NCBI GenBank assembly: GCA_021781315.1
Contig: JAJXXB010000188.1
Coordinates: 1-18,413, forward strand
Reading direction: 5' to 3'
DNA from: Actinomycetes bacterium
GTDB lineage: Bacteria; Actinomycetota; Acidimicrobiia; Acidimicrobiales; RAAP-2
Length of the DNA stretch: 18,413 bases
In this document: positions 1 through 7,738 of the stretch, in pieces
Layout of the letters: each line of letters begins with the position of its first letter
How positions within the stretch are numbered: the first letter of the stretch is position 1
Position numbers and translations under genes: made by a program
The notes under the pieces: model-generated
The model's input: only the letters and a program-made list of their open reading frames with translations
Database searches by the model: none
Told to the model about the DNA's origin: nothing

Positions 1-1
1 G

Positions 2-523
2 AGCGTCGAGCTGCCCGTGGGCGGTCTCGAGAACTCCTACACCCCCTACGTGGGTACCAACAACGTCATCGGCGTCAAGTCGGGCCGCACCAGCGAGGCG
101 GGTGGCTGTGACGTCATGGCCATGACCTTCTCCGAGGGCGCGACGACTCAGGTGCTCTACGCCGTCGTCCTCGGCCAGCGCGGCGGCAACCTCTTGGGCC
201 CGGCGGGTGACGCCGCGCTGGCCCTGGCGCGCTCGGCACTCACGCACGTCCAGCACCTCTCCCTGCGCCGCGGCGAGGTGGTGGGTCGCGTCGGTTGGAC
301 GGGCTCGCGCACGCCGGTCGTCCTTGGCGGATCGGCCACGCTGTGGTGGTGGGGCGACTCCTCGCGAGTGCCGGTCGCGGTCACTCTCACGGGTGGCACG
401 GCGCCGATTCGTGCGGGCCAGCGGGTCGGATCGATCGCGGTGTCGGGGCCGGTGCGGGCGACGCTGCCCTTGATCGCGCAGCGCGCGGCCGCTCCGCTCA
501 CGCTTCTGCAACGCCTACGCTGA
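2..523 (+). CDS. D-alanyl-D-alanine carboxypeptidase (S11 family), 3' part
   Basis: This is the C-terminal 173 residues of a serine D,D-carboxypeptidase that trims the terminal D-Ala from peptidoglycan stem peptides outside the membrane. The frame is open to the left edge, so the gene starts upstream. The visible signature is the third active-site motif of the penicillin-binding fold, K-S-G, in the context GVKSGRTSEAGGC, which matches the K-T/S-G-x-T-x-x-A-G-x-C pattern of S11 peptidases. The SxxK and SxN motifs must lie upstream. After the catalytic part, the Ala/Gly/Val-rich C-terminus (about 80 residues) looks like the beta-rich tail domain of this family; no obvious C-terminal membrane anchor is seen. 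The stop is 4 bp before thrB, so the two are probably co-transcribed. Family assignment is firm; the exact subtype (DacA/DacB/DacC-like) cannot be given from a fragment. Confidence 0.82.
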   Translation, partial: SVELPVGGLENSYTPYVGTNNVIGVKSGRTSEAGGCDVMAMTFSEGATTQVLYAVVLGQRGGNLLGPAGDAALALARSALTHVQHLSLRRGEVVGRVGWTGSRTPVVLGGSATLWWWGDSSRVPVAVTLTGGTAPIRAGQRVGSIAVSGPVRATLPLIAQRAAAPLTLLQRLR

Positions 524-527
524 GTCA

Positions 528-1373
528 ATGCTCGCGCGTGTGCCCGCCTCGTCGGCCAACCTCGGGCCGGGCTTTGACACCCTGGCGGTGGCCCTGAACC
601 TCTACGTGGACGTGAGCGTCGAGGCTGCCGACGACTTTTCGATCACGAGTTCCGGCGAGGGAGCGGGTCTGTTCGACGATGAGAACCACCTGGCGGCGGT
701 GATCGCGCGCGAGGTGCTGGGTCACTCGCGATTCGCGGTCCACGTCGAGTCCCAGATTCCCCTCTCGCGCGGACTGGGCTCGTCGGCGTCACTGGCTCTC
801 GCCGCGGCCGCCGCGGCCGGGGCGGCGGATCCGCTCGCGCTCGCCACGCGCGTCGATGGTCACGCCGAGAACGCCGCCGCGTCGCGCTACGGGGGCCTCG
901 TCGCGGCCGCGCTGCGCGCGGGCGTGCCCGTGGCCCGCCCGCTCGCGCTCGACAGCTCCTGGCGCTTCGTGGTCGTGATCCCCGACGCGCAGCTGGCCAC
1001 GTCTGACGCCCGGCGGGTCCTGCCGCGCGAGGTGCCCTTCGCCGACGCGGTCTTCAATCTGAACGCGATGGGACTGCTCGTCGCCGGGCTGGCGGATCGC
1101 AACGCCTTCGTCGCCGGCTCGATGGACGACGCGTTGCACCAGCCGTACCGGATGGCGCTGCTGCCCTTCGCCGCCGGCGTGCTCGCGACCTTGACCGAGG
1201 CCGGAGCGAGCGGCGCGTGCTGGTCGGGGGCCGGATCGACCATGCTGGGCCTCGTGGGGGTCGAGGCGGCCGAGATCGTCGCCGCGGCCGCCCGCGGGCA
1301 CCTCGCGCTCGAAGGCGTGGCGGGGACCGTGCGGGTCCTCGACGCCGACCGCGCGGGCCTGGTCACGCGTTGA
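528..1373 (+). CDS. thrB: homoserine kinase
   Basis: A GHMP-family kinase of 281 residues that phosphorylates L-homoserine with ATP to O-phosphohomoserine, the committed step to threonine. GHMP motif 1 is PASSANLGPGFD (residues 6-17). The phosphate-binding loop, motif 2, is PLSRGLGSSAS (78-88). The glycine-rich motif 3 is GASGACWSGAGSTMLGL (226-242). Length is slightly shorter than the usual ~300. The stretch around 112-123 reads GHAENAAASRYGG where most ThrB proteins have GHPDNVxxxxxGG, so this conserved segment is drifted. The ATG at 528 lies 4 bp after the upstream stop and puts motif 1 at the normal distance from the N-terminus. hom and thrC, the usual partners, are not adjacent. Instead, an RhtA-like exporter overlaps the stop codon. 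A different GHMP kinase is possible but less likely. Confidence 0.88.
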   Translation: MLARVPASSANLGPGFDTLAVALNLYVDVSVEAADDFSITSSGEGAGLFDDENHLAAVIAREVLGHSRFAVHVESQIPLSRGLGSSASLALAAAAAAGAADPLALATRVDGHAENAAASRYGGLVAAALRAGVPVARPLALDSSWRFVVVIPDAQLATSDARRVLPREVPFADAVFNLNAMGLLVAGLADRNAFVAGSMDDALHQPYRMALLPFAAGVLATLTEAGASGACWSGAGSTMLGLVGVEAAEIVAAAARGHLALEGVAGTVRVLDADRAGLVTR

Positions 1374-2242
1374 GGCTTACTCACACTCGTCGACAGGCCC
1401 TCGCGGGTGGGGGCTTCATCATCGTCGGGGCCATCTTCATCCAGTGGTCGGTCGCCGTTGTCTCGCCCGTCTTTCGCCTCATTGGCCCCTCGGCGGCCAG
1501 CGCCTGGCGCTTCGATTTCGGCGCCCTGGTGCTCCTCGCTATCGCCCGTCCCCGCGTGCGGACCTGGAACCGACGCCAGTGGGGCGGGGTGGTGGTGCTG
1601 GGCGTCGCCACCGCCTTCATGAACCAGTGCTTCTACCAGTCGATCGCGCGCATCCCGCTGGGTACCGCCGTGGCGATCGAGTACCTCGGGCCGTTCCTCG
1701 TGGCGGCGCTCGGCAAGAGGACGCCACGCCACTTCGCGTTCCTCCTCCTCGGGGCGATCGGCGTCATCTTTCTCACTCGCCCCGGCGGCGGGATCAACCT
1801 CGTCGGCATGTTGTTCGCGGCCGGATCGGGGCTCGGCTGGGCGATCTACGCGCTGGCCTCGCACCGGGTGGGCGGGGCGACCAAGGGATTCAGCGGCCTC
1901 GCCGTCGCGATGTCGATCTCGGGACTGGTGACCCTGCCCTTCGCGGCCGGTTCGGCGCCGACGCTCTTTTCCAGTGCGCCGTCGGTGGCTCGGATCGCGA
2001 CGACCGCGGTGATGGCGATCGTGATCGGCTTTGGCGCCGAGATGCAGGCGCTGCGCCGGGTCAAGCCCTCGATCGTGAGCGTCCTGCTGGCGCTGGATCC
2101 CGCGGTGGCCTTCGCGGTGGGCTTCGTGCTGCTGGGCCAGCGCGTCACGGCCTTCGACGCGGCCGGACTGGTGTGCGTGGTGGTGGCGGGCCTGGGTGTC
2201 ACGACCGACGTCGTCGAATCCGACGTGGGACTCGCCCTCTAG
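1370..2242 (+). CDS. rhtA: RhtA-type threonine/homoserine exporter (EamA/DMT family)
   Basis: A 290-residue inner-membrane protein of the drug/metabolite transporter superfamily, with about ten hydrophobic segments forming two EamA repeats. Several segments resemble E. coli RhtA as I recall it: IPLGTAVAIEYLGPFLVA (95-112), GSGLGWAIYALASHRVGGA (152-170) and EMQALRRVKPSIVSVLLALDP (224-244, compare the RhtA stretch ending in MSMEPA). RhtA exports threonine and homoserine. The neighbour upstream is homoserine kinase, so the pair handles the same metabolite. The TTG at 1370 overlaps the thrB stop (TTGA) and gives an N-terminus beginning just before the first membrane helix. The frame stays open further upstream but there it only reads through thrB, so I reject earlier starts. 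Substrate is inferred from similarity and context; a generic amino-acid or metabolite exporter remains possible. Confidence 0.78.
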   Translation: MRLTHTRRQALAGGGFIIVGAIFIQWSVAVVSPVFRLIGPSAASAWRFDFGALVLLAIARPRVRTWNRRQWGGVVVLGVATAFMNQCFYQSIARIPLGTAVAIEYLGPFLVAALGKRTPRHFAFLLLGAIGVIFLTRPGGGINLVGMLFAAGSGLGWAIYALASHRVGGATKGFSGLAVAMSISGLVTLPFAAGSAPTLFSSAPSVARIATTAVMAIVIGFGAEMQALRRVKPSIVSVLLALDPAVAFAVGFVLLGQRVTAFDAAGLVCVVVAGLGVTTDVVESDVGLAL

Positions 2243-2272
2243 GTCTTCGGCGTGCGCCGTTAGGCTGGTCGG

Positions 2273-3667
2273 GTGGCGAATCCGCGCACCTTTTCCATCC
2301 GCACCTTCGGCTGCCAGATGAACGAGCACGACGCCGAGCGCCTGGCCGGGTTGCTGGTCGCCGACGGATTGGTCGCCGCGCCCGAGGGGGCCGACGCCGA
2401 CGTGGTGGTCTTTAACACGTGCACGATCCGCGAGAACGCGGACCTCAAGCTCTACAGCGCCCTCGGACACCTCAAGGCCGAGAAGCTGCGCCGTCCGCAG
2501 ATGCAGATCGCCGTCGGCGGCTGCATGGCCCAGAAGGATCGCGGACAGATCCTCGAGCGCGCGGGCTGGGTCGACGTCGTCTTTGGCACCCACAACCTCG
2601 CCGAGGCGCCGGCGCTGCTGCGCCGGGCCCGGGTTGAGGGTCCCCTCGTCGACGTCTGGGACGCGCCGGACCCCGAGGCCAGCCGCGACATGGCCCCGGC
2701 GCTCTACGCGGTGCGCGACGTGGCCTGGTCGGCGTGGATGACGATCCAGACGGGCTGTGACAACACCTGCGCGTACTGCATCGTGCCGGCGGTGCGCGGG
2801 CGCGAGATCAGCCGTCCCCTGGAGGACCTCGTGGCCGAGGCGACGATGCTGGCCGGCCAGGGCGTCACCGAGATCACCGTCCTGGGCCAGAACGTCAACT
2901 CCTACGGCCGGGACATCACCGGACGTCGTCCGTTGTTCGCGCAACTGCTGCGCGAACTCGGCGCCGTCGAGGGCATCGAGAGGATCCGCTTCACCAGCCC
3001 GCACCCCAAGGACCTGCGACCCGAGACGATCGAGGCCATGGCCGAGACGCCCGCGGTCTGTCCCCAGCTGCACCTGCCGATGCAGTCGGGCTCGAACCGG
3101 GTGCTCGCCGCGATGCGTCGGGGCTATCGCGTCGAGCGCTACCTCGAGCGCCTCGCGGCCGCGCGCGCGGTGGTGCCCGACCTCGCGGTGACGACCGACC
3201 TCATCGTGGGGTTCCCCGGCGAGACCGACGCCGAGTTCGACGAGACCCTCGCGGCCGTCGCCGCCGCGGAGTTCGACTCGGCCTACACCTTCATCTTCTC
3301 GCCGCGCGAGGGCACGCGCGCGGCGGCGATGACCGCGGACTTCGTCGCCGACGAGGTCGTCAAGGAGCGCTTCGCGCGCCTCAAGGACGTGCTGGACCGC
3401 TCCACCCTGCGCCGCCACGAGGCGAGGGTGGGCCGACGCGAGGAGGTCCTCGTCGAAGGACCCTCCAAGCGCAATCCGGCCATGTTCTCGGGCCGGACCC
3501 GCCAGGGCAAGCTGACCCACTTCGCGCCGGGAGAGGCCGCGCCGCGTCCCGGCGCCCTGGTCGAGGTCGACGTGACCTACGGCGCGCCCTATTACTTGCG
3601 CGGCGACTTGGTCTCGGTCCTGCGTCCGCCGCGACACCGCACCCGACTCGCCGTCGCCAGCGCGTGA
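2273..3667 (+). CDS. miaB: tRNA-2-methylthio-N6-dimethylallyladenosine synthase
   Basis: A 464-residue radical-SAM methylthiotransferase that adds the 2-methylthio group to i6A37 next to the anticodon of tRNAs reading UNN codons. Domain order is complete. The N-terminal MTTase domain has three cysteines for the auxiliary Fe-S cluster (C14 in FGCQMN, C50 in NTC, C84 in GGC). The radical-SAM motif CDNTCAYC (C162, C166, C169) follows. A C-terminal basic/beta TRAM domain (about 390-455) binds RNA. The GTG at 2273 starts 30 bp after rhtA and gives the canonical short lead-in before FGCQMN. The stop overlaps miaA by 4 bp (GTGA). MiaB acts after MiaA on the same adenosine, so these two adjacent genes encode consecutive steps. 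Length and motifs are normal; no oddity seen. Confidence 0.96.
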   Translation: MANPRTFSIRTFGCQMNEHDAERLAGLLVADGLVAAPEGADADVVVFNTCTIRENADLKLYSALGHLKAEKLRRPQMQIAVGGCMAQKDRGQILERAGWVDVVFGTHNLAEAPALLRRARVEGPLVDVWDAPDPEASRDMAPALYAVRDVAWSAWMTIQTGCDNTCAYCIVPAVRGREISRPLEDLVAEATMLAGQGVTEITVLGQNVNSYGRDITGRRPLFAQLLRELGAVEGIERIRFTSPHPKDLRPETIEAMAETPAVCPQLHLPMQSGSNRVLAAMRRGYRVERYLERLAAARAVVPDLAVTTDLIVGFPGETDAEFDETLAAVAAAEFDSAYTFIFSPREGTRAAAMTADFVADEVVKERFARLKDVLDRSTLRRHEARVGRREEVLVEGPSKRNPAMFSGRTRQGKLTHFAPGEAAPRPGALVEVDVTYGAPYYLRGDLVSVLRPPRHRTRLAVASA

Positions 3668-4596
3668 AGCCCGCCGGTCCGGCCGTCGCCCTAATCGGTC
3701 CGACGGCGACGGGCAAGTCGGCGCTGGCTCACGAACTCGCCCGACGCGTCGAGGGCGCGGAGATCATCGTGCTCGACGCGATGACCGTCTATCGCGGGAT
3801 GGACATCGCCACGGCCAAGCCCACCGAGGCCCAGCGCCGCGAGGTGCGCTACCACCTGCTCGACGTGATCGAGCCCTCCGAGGAGTTCGCCCTGGCGCCC
3901 TACCAGGCGGCCGCCCGGGCGGCCGCGACTGAGATCTGGGAGCGCGGCGGCTCGGTCATCTACGTCGGCGGCACGGGACTCTACGGACGGGCCGTCCTGG
4001 ACGACTTCGAGATCCCCGGGCGCTACCCCGAGATCGCGGCGGACCTCGAGGCCCGCGTCGCTCGCGAGCGCGAGTCCCTCTACGCCCAACTCGTCGCGCT
4101 CGACCCGCTCGGGGCGAGCCGCCTCGAGGCGAGCAACGATCGTCGCCTGGTGCGCGCCCTCGAGGTGACGCTGGGCTCGTCGCGGCCGTTCTCCTCCTTC
4201 GGACCGGGACTCGATTCCTACGACGAGGTGCGCGTGGTCCAGATCGGTCTCGCCGTGCCACTTGACGTCCTCGACGCGCGCATCGAAGAGAGATTCCGTC
4301 GCTTCCTGGAGGAGGGCCTCGTCGAGGAGGTGCGCGCGCTCGCGGCCGCCTCGATGAGTCGCACTGCCCGTCAGGCGGTCGGCTATCGCGAACTGCTCGC
4401 CCACGTGGAAAACGGGGAGGATCTCGAGCGAGCCGTCGAGGCGGCGATTCACCAGACGCGGCGCCTCGCGCGGCGCCAACTGCGCTGGTTCCGGCGCGAT
4501 CCGCGCATTGAGTGGTTCGACGACCCGGCGGCGGCCCTCGCGCGCGCGACGCAGGTTCTGCGCGACGCGGGGTCTTCTGGAAAACTGGGCTCGTGA
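3664..4596 (+). CDS. miaA: tRNA dimethylallyltransferase
   Basis: A 310-residue enzyme that transfers dimethylallyl from DMAPP to N6 of A37 in UNN-reading tRNAs, making i6A, the substrate of MiaB. The P-loop is GPTATGKS (12-19). The tRNA/isoprenoid-binding segment is YRGMDIATAKP (43-53), GGTGLY is at 102-107, and the C-terminal signature HQTRRLARRQLRWFRRDPRIEW is typical. The segment preceding YRGMD reads LDAMT (37-41), where MiaA usually has DSxQ or DSxL. The aspartate is kept but the Ser and Gln positions differ. The GTG start overlaps the miaB stop (GTGA), and the gene's own stop overlaps dapF in the same way. Translation is therefore probably coupled through miaB-miaA-dapF. Confidence 0.95.
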   Translation: MKPAGPAVALIGPTATGKSALAHELARRVEGAEIIVLDAMTVYRGMDIATAKPTEAQRREVRYHLLDVIEPSEEFALAPYQAAARAAATEIWERGGSVIYVGGTGLYGRAVLDDFEIPGRYPEIAADLEARVARERESLYAQLVALDPLGASRLEASNDRRLVRALEVTLGSSRPFSSFGPGLDSYDEVRVVQIGLAVPLDVLDARIEERFRRFLEEGLVEEVRALAAASMSRTARQAVGYRELLAHVENGEDLERAVEAAIHQTRRLARRQLRWFRRDPRIEWFDDPAAALARATQVLRDAGSSGKLGS

Positions 4597-5354
4597 CGAC
4601 GCGACACCTCCAAAAGTGGCACGGGGCGGGCAACGACTTCCTCGTCGACGTCGTCGCGACGGGTGAGAACACTTGGACGAGCGAGGAGGCGGCGGCGGTC
4701 TGCGACCGGCACCTGGGCATCGGCGCCGACGGCCTGCTGGTGGCCGAGCTGGGCGACCACCTGGCCATGACCCTCTACAACGCCGACGGATCCCGGGCGG
4801 AGATGTCGGGCAACGGCGTGCGCTGCCTGGTGGGAGCGGTGGTGCGCGCGGGCAACCTCGCCGGAGACCGCCTCGAGGTGTCCACGAGCGCCGGGGTGCG
4901 CACGGTCTCCTATCGCCTCGACGGAGCCGAGGGGTGGGCGAGCGTGACCATGGGGCGGGTGACCTTCGCCGAGGCCCTCGAGGGCACCTTGGGCGTGGCC
5001 TACGTGGGCAATCCCCACGTGGTCGTGCGCGACCAGCCCGAGTGGAGCGACGTCTACCGCGAGCAACTGGCCAGCCAGTTGAGCGAGAAGATCGGTGGCG
5101 CCAACGTGGAGTTCGTGACCGTCGACGCCCTCAACCACGTCTCGCTGCGCGTGATCGAGCGCGGCGTGGGTTGGACGCTCGCCTGCGGAACCGGATCGTG
5201 CGCGGTCGCGGCGATCCTGGCGCTGCGCGGCGAGGTGGCCAGCCCGGTCGTCGTCGCCAATCCCGGCGGCGATCTCACGGTCAGCCTGGCGCGCGACGAG
5301 GCCACCCTCGCCGGCCCGATGCGCTTCGTCGGCGACGTGGAGTGGACGGCGTGA
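4593..5354 (+). CDS. dapF: diaminopimelate epimerase
   Basis: A 253-residue cofactor-independent racemase-type enzyme that converts LL-diaminopimelate to meso-diaminopimelate, the lysine precursor and peptidoglycan cross-linking residue. Both catalytic cysteines are present: C78 in SGNGVRC and C198 in LACGTGSC. The N-terminal WHGAGNDF motif is at residues 9-16. The position before the second motif reads ERGVGWT, with Trp where many DapF proteins have Glu (GVGET); the substrate-binding Glu-Arg pair (ER, 189-190) is kept. It is somewhat shorter than the usual 270-280. I chose the GTG at 4593, which overlaps the miaA stop (GTGA) and starts just before the conserved WHGAGNDF. A longer frame from 4512 would only overlap miaA. 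Together with dapC, dapD and dapE downstream it completes the second half of the succinylase pathway. Confidence 0.95.
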   Translation: MTTRHLQKWHGAGNDFLVDVVATGENTWTSEEAAAVCDRHLGIGADGLLVAELGDHLAMTLYNADGSRAEMSGNGVRCLVGAVVRAGNLAGDRLEVSTSAGVRTVSYRLDGAEGWASVTMGRVTFAEALEGTLGVAYVGNPHVVVRDQPEWSDVYREQLASQLSEKIGGANVEFVTVDALNHVSLRVIERGVGWTLACGTGSCAVAAILALRGEVASPVVVANPGGDLTVSLARDEATLAGPMRFVGDVEWTA

Positions 5355-6628
5355 CGTATATTCCCTCGACGCTGATCGAGCGGACCTTTCGCGAGAAGAT
5401 CGTTCTCGTCGGAGTGGTCTTTCCGGGGACGACCCCCGACGCGCTCGAGCGCCAACTCGACGAGTTGGCCCTGCTGGTCGACACCGCCGGCGCCGACGTG
5501 GTCGCGCGCGTGGTCCAGCGCCGCGACGCGCCCGATCCGGCGACGTTCCTCGGCTCGGGCAAGGTCCAAGAGCTGCGCGAGATCTGCCTCGCAGTCGACG
5601 CCGACACGGTGGTCTTCGAGCACGCCCTCTCGCCCGCCCAACAGCGCAACCTGGAAAAGATCCTGGGGCGCACCGCGATCGACCGCACCGCGGTCATCTT
5701 GGACATCTTCGCCCAGAACGCACGCACCCCCGAGGGCAAGGCCCAGGTCGAGCTCGCCCTCCTCGAGTACCGCCTGCCGCGCCTGCGTCGCGCCGGGGGA
5801 TCGCTCTCCCAGCAAGCCGGTGGCATCGGCACGCGCGGCCCGGGCGAGACCCAGCTCGAGGTCGACCGGCGCCGCCTGGTCCAGCGCATCCACCACATTC
5901 GCGCCGAGCTGCGCCAGATCGATCGCACGCGCGGCGTCCAGCGCCAGGGCCGGGCCCGAGGTCGACACCGCGAGGTCACCCTGGTGGGCTACACCAACGC
6001 GGGCAAGTCCTCGATGCTCAACGCCCTCACCGACGCGGGCGTGGTGGCCGAGGACCGCCTCTTCGCCACGTTGGATCCGCGCACGCGCCAGCGCCAGCTG
6101 CCCGGTGGCGAGACGGTGCTGATCACCGACACCGTGGGCTTCATCTCGAACCTGCCCCACGAGCTGGTCCAGGCCTTCATGTCGACATTGAAATCCGTCC
6201 AGCTCGCTGACCTGCTGGTGCACGTGGTGGACGGCTCGAGTGACGAGGCCGAGCGCCAGATCGCGGCGGTGCGCGACGTGCTGAGCGAGATCGGCGCTCG
6301 CGACGTGCCCGAGCTGCTCGTCTTCAACAAGGCCGACGTCGAGGGATCGCGCTCGCGCGAGCTCTGCGCCCAGCACCCCGGCAGCGTGTGGGTCTCGGCC
6401 CTCACCCACGAGAACCTCGAGGCGGTGGTCAGCGCGATCGGCGAGGCGCTGCGCACCAAGGACCGCATCGTGACCCTGCGGGTGCCGATGGCGCGCGGCG
6501 ACGTCGTGGCGGCGGCGCATCGCGAGGGCGAGGTGCTCGAGACGACGGTCACCGAGGACGCGGTCGTCCTGCGTGTCCTGCTCGACGAAGTGGGGGCGGC
6601 CCGGTTCGCCGAGTGGCGCGAGTCGTGA
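5351..6628 (+). CDS. hflX: ribosome-associated GTPase HflX
   Basis: A 425-residue translational GTPase that in studied bacteria binds the 50S subunit, splits stalled or hibernating 70S ribosomes and aids recovery from heat or antibiotic stress. The N-terminal HflX domain (about 20-140) contains the LGSGK loop (67-71). The linker signature GGIGTRGPGETQLE is at 157-170 and is followed by a basic coiled region. The G domain has G1 GYTNAGKS (213-220), G3 DTVGF (260-264) and G4 NKAD (326-329). A short C-terminal beta domain follows. The GTG at 5351 overlaps the dapF stop (GTGA). A very long upstream extension of this frame runs through dapF in the wrong phase and is spurious. miaA-dapF-hflX adjacency is common in actinobacteria. 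Confidence 0.96.
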   Translation: MTYIPSTLIERTFREKIVLVGVVFPGTTPDALERQLDELALLVDTAGADVVARVVQRRDAPDPATFLGSGKVQELREICLAVDADTVVFEHALSPAQQRNLEKILGRTAIDRTAVILDIFAQNARTPEGKAQVELALLEYRLPRLRRAGGSLSQQAGGIGTRGPGETQLEVDRRRLVQRIHHIRAELRQIDRTRGVQRQGRARGRHREVTLVGYTNAGKSSMLNALTDAGVVAEDRLFATLDPRTRQRQLPGGETVLITDTVGFISNLPHELVQAFMSTLKSVQLADLLVHVVDGSSDEAERQIAAVRDVLSEIGARDVPELLVFNKADVEGSRSRELCAQHPGSVWVSALTHENLEAVVSAIGEALRTKDRIVTLRVPMARGDVVAAAHREGEVLETTVTEDAVVLRVLLDEVGAARFAEWRES

Positions 6629-7734
6629 CCTTCACGCCGCCGCCCTATCCCTACGAGCGTCTCGACGGCGTGCGCGAGATCGCCGCGCGCCACGAGGGCG
6701 GGGCGATCGACTGCTCCATCGGCACGCCGATCGATCCGCCGCCGGAGTTCGTGGTCGAGGAGCTGGCGCGCGCGGCCGGTGCGCGCGGCTATCCGACCTC
6801 GGCCGGCTCGCCGGCCCTGCGCGCCGCGGCCGCGTCGTGGCTGGGCCGTCGCTTCGGCGTCGATGCCGACGCCGACAACGTCGCGGCCTGCGTCGGCACC
6901 AAGGAGTTCGTGGCCTCCCTCGCTCAGTACCTCAAGCTGCGCGACGACGTGCGCGACACGGTGCTCTACCCGGCGGTGAGCTATCCGACCTACGCGATGG
7001 GCGCGACGCTCGCCAGCCTGCGCGCGGTGGCCGTGCCCGTGAGTGACGGGCGCCTGGACCTTGCCGCCATCGATCCGGCCGACGCGCGTCGCGCGCTCGT
7101 GCTCTGGTCGAACTCGCCGTCCAATCCCACCGGGGGCCTCGACGACCTTGGCGCGGTCGCCGCGTGGGGGCGCGAGAACGGCGTGCTCGTCGCGAGCGAC
7201 GAGTGCTACAGCGACTTCACCTGGGACGGGCCCGCGCGTAGCATCCTCGAGCACGGTGAGAGCGGCGTGTTGGCGCTGCATTCGGTCTCCAAGCGATCCA
7301 ACCTGGCGGGACTGCGCGCCGGCTTCTACAGCGGGGACCGTGACGTGGTCGCCTATCTGCGCTCGGTGCGCCAGCACGCGGGTCTGATGGTCGCCGGGCC
7401 GATCCAGGCGGCGGTGGCCCTGGCCTACGGCGACGATCGCCACGTCGAGGTCCAGCGACGTCGCTACCACGCGCGTCTCGCCGTGCTGTCGTCAGCCCTC
7501 GCGCAGTCCGGCGTCGACGCGCCGATGCCCCAGGGCGGCTTCTACCTGTGGTGCCGAGCGGCGGGACTCGACGGCTGGCAGCTCGCGGCGCGCCTGGCCG
7601 AGGTCGCCGGACTCGTGGTCAGCCCCGGCGAGCTCTACGGCGACGGAGGGGACTACGTGCGCATCGCGGTCGTCCAGAGCGACGAGCGTCTCGAACTCGC
7701 CGCCTCGCGCCTGCGCGAGAGCGCCGTACGATGA
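6625..7734 (+). CDS. dapC: succinyldiaminopimelate aminotransferase
   Basis: A 369-residue fold-type I PLP aminotransferase. It most likely transaminates N-succinyl-2-amino-6-ketopimelate with glutamate to N-succinyl-LL-diaminopimelate. Visible PLP-fold residues are SNPTG (N167), the SDECY motif (D192, Y195), the Schiff-base lysine K223 in HSVSKRSNLAGLR, and the substrate-carboxylate arginine in the C-terminal part (YVRIAV). Sequence alone would support only an aspartate/DapC-like class I/II aminotransferase. The DapC call rests on the resemblance to the actinobacterial DapC group and on dapD and dapE directly downstream. The GTG at 6625 overlaps the hflX stop (GTGA), and the stop lies 4 bp before dapD. 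The enzyme is cytosolic. Confidence 0.88.
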   Translation: MTFTPPPYPYERLDGVREIAARHEGGAIDCSIGTPIDPPPEFVVEELARAAGARGYPTSAGSPALRAAAASWLGRRFGVDADADNVAACVGTKEFVASLAQYLKLRDDVRDTVLYPAVSYPTYAMGATLASLRAVAVPVSDGRLDLAAIDPADARRALVLWSNSPSNPTGGLDDLGAVAAWGRENGVLVASDECYSDFTWDGPARSILEHGESGVLALHSVSKRSNLAGLRAGFYSGDRDVVAYLRSVRQHAGLMVAGPIQAAVALAYGDDRHVEVQRRRYHARLAVLSSALAQSGVDAPMPQGGFYLWCRAAGLDGWQLAARLAEVAGLVVSPGELYGDGGDYVRIAVVQSDERLELAASRLRESAVR

Positions 7735-7738
7735 GGCC

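Noticed and set aside
887..3637. A 916-codon open frame on the minus strand, antisense to thrB, rhtA and miaB
   Set aside because: It is an artefact of high GC and codon bias: composition is Arg/Gly/His/Asp-rich and low-complexity with no recognisable domain, and the sense genes have full motif sets.
4673..5350. Upstream extension of the hflX frame by more than 200 codons
   Set aside because: The extension is out-of-phase dapF, Arg/Gly-rich without structure. The GTG at 5351 overlapping the dapF stop gives a normal HflX length.
5989..7470. Long minus-strand frames antisense to hflX and dapC
   Set aside because: Same GC-driven shadow pattern; no ribosome-binding site or domain, while dapC and hflX are clearly real on the + strand.
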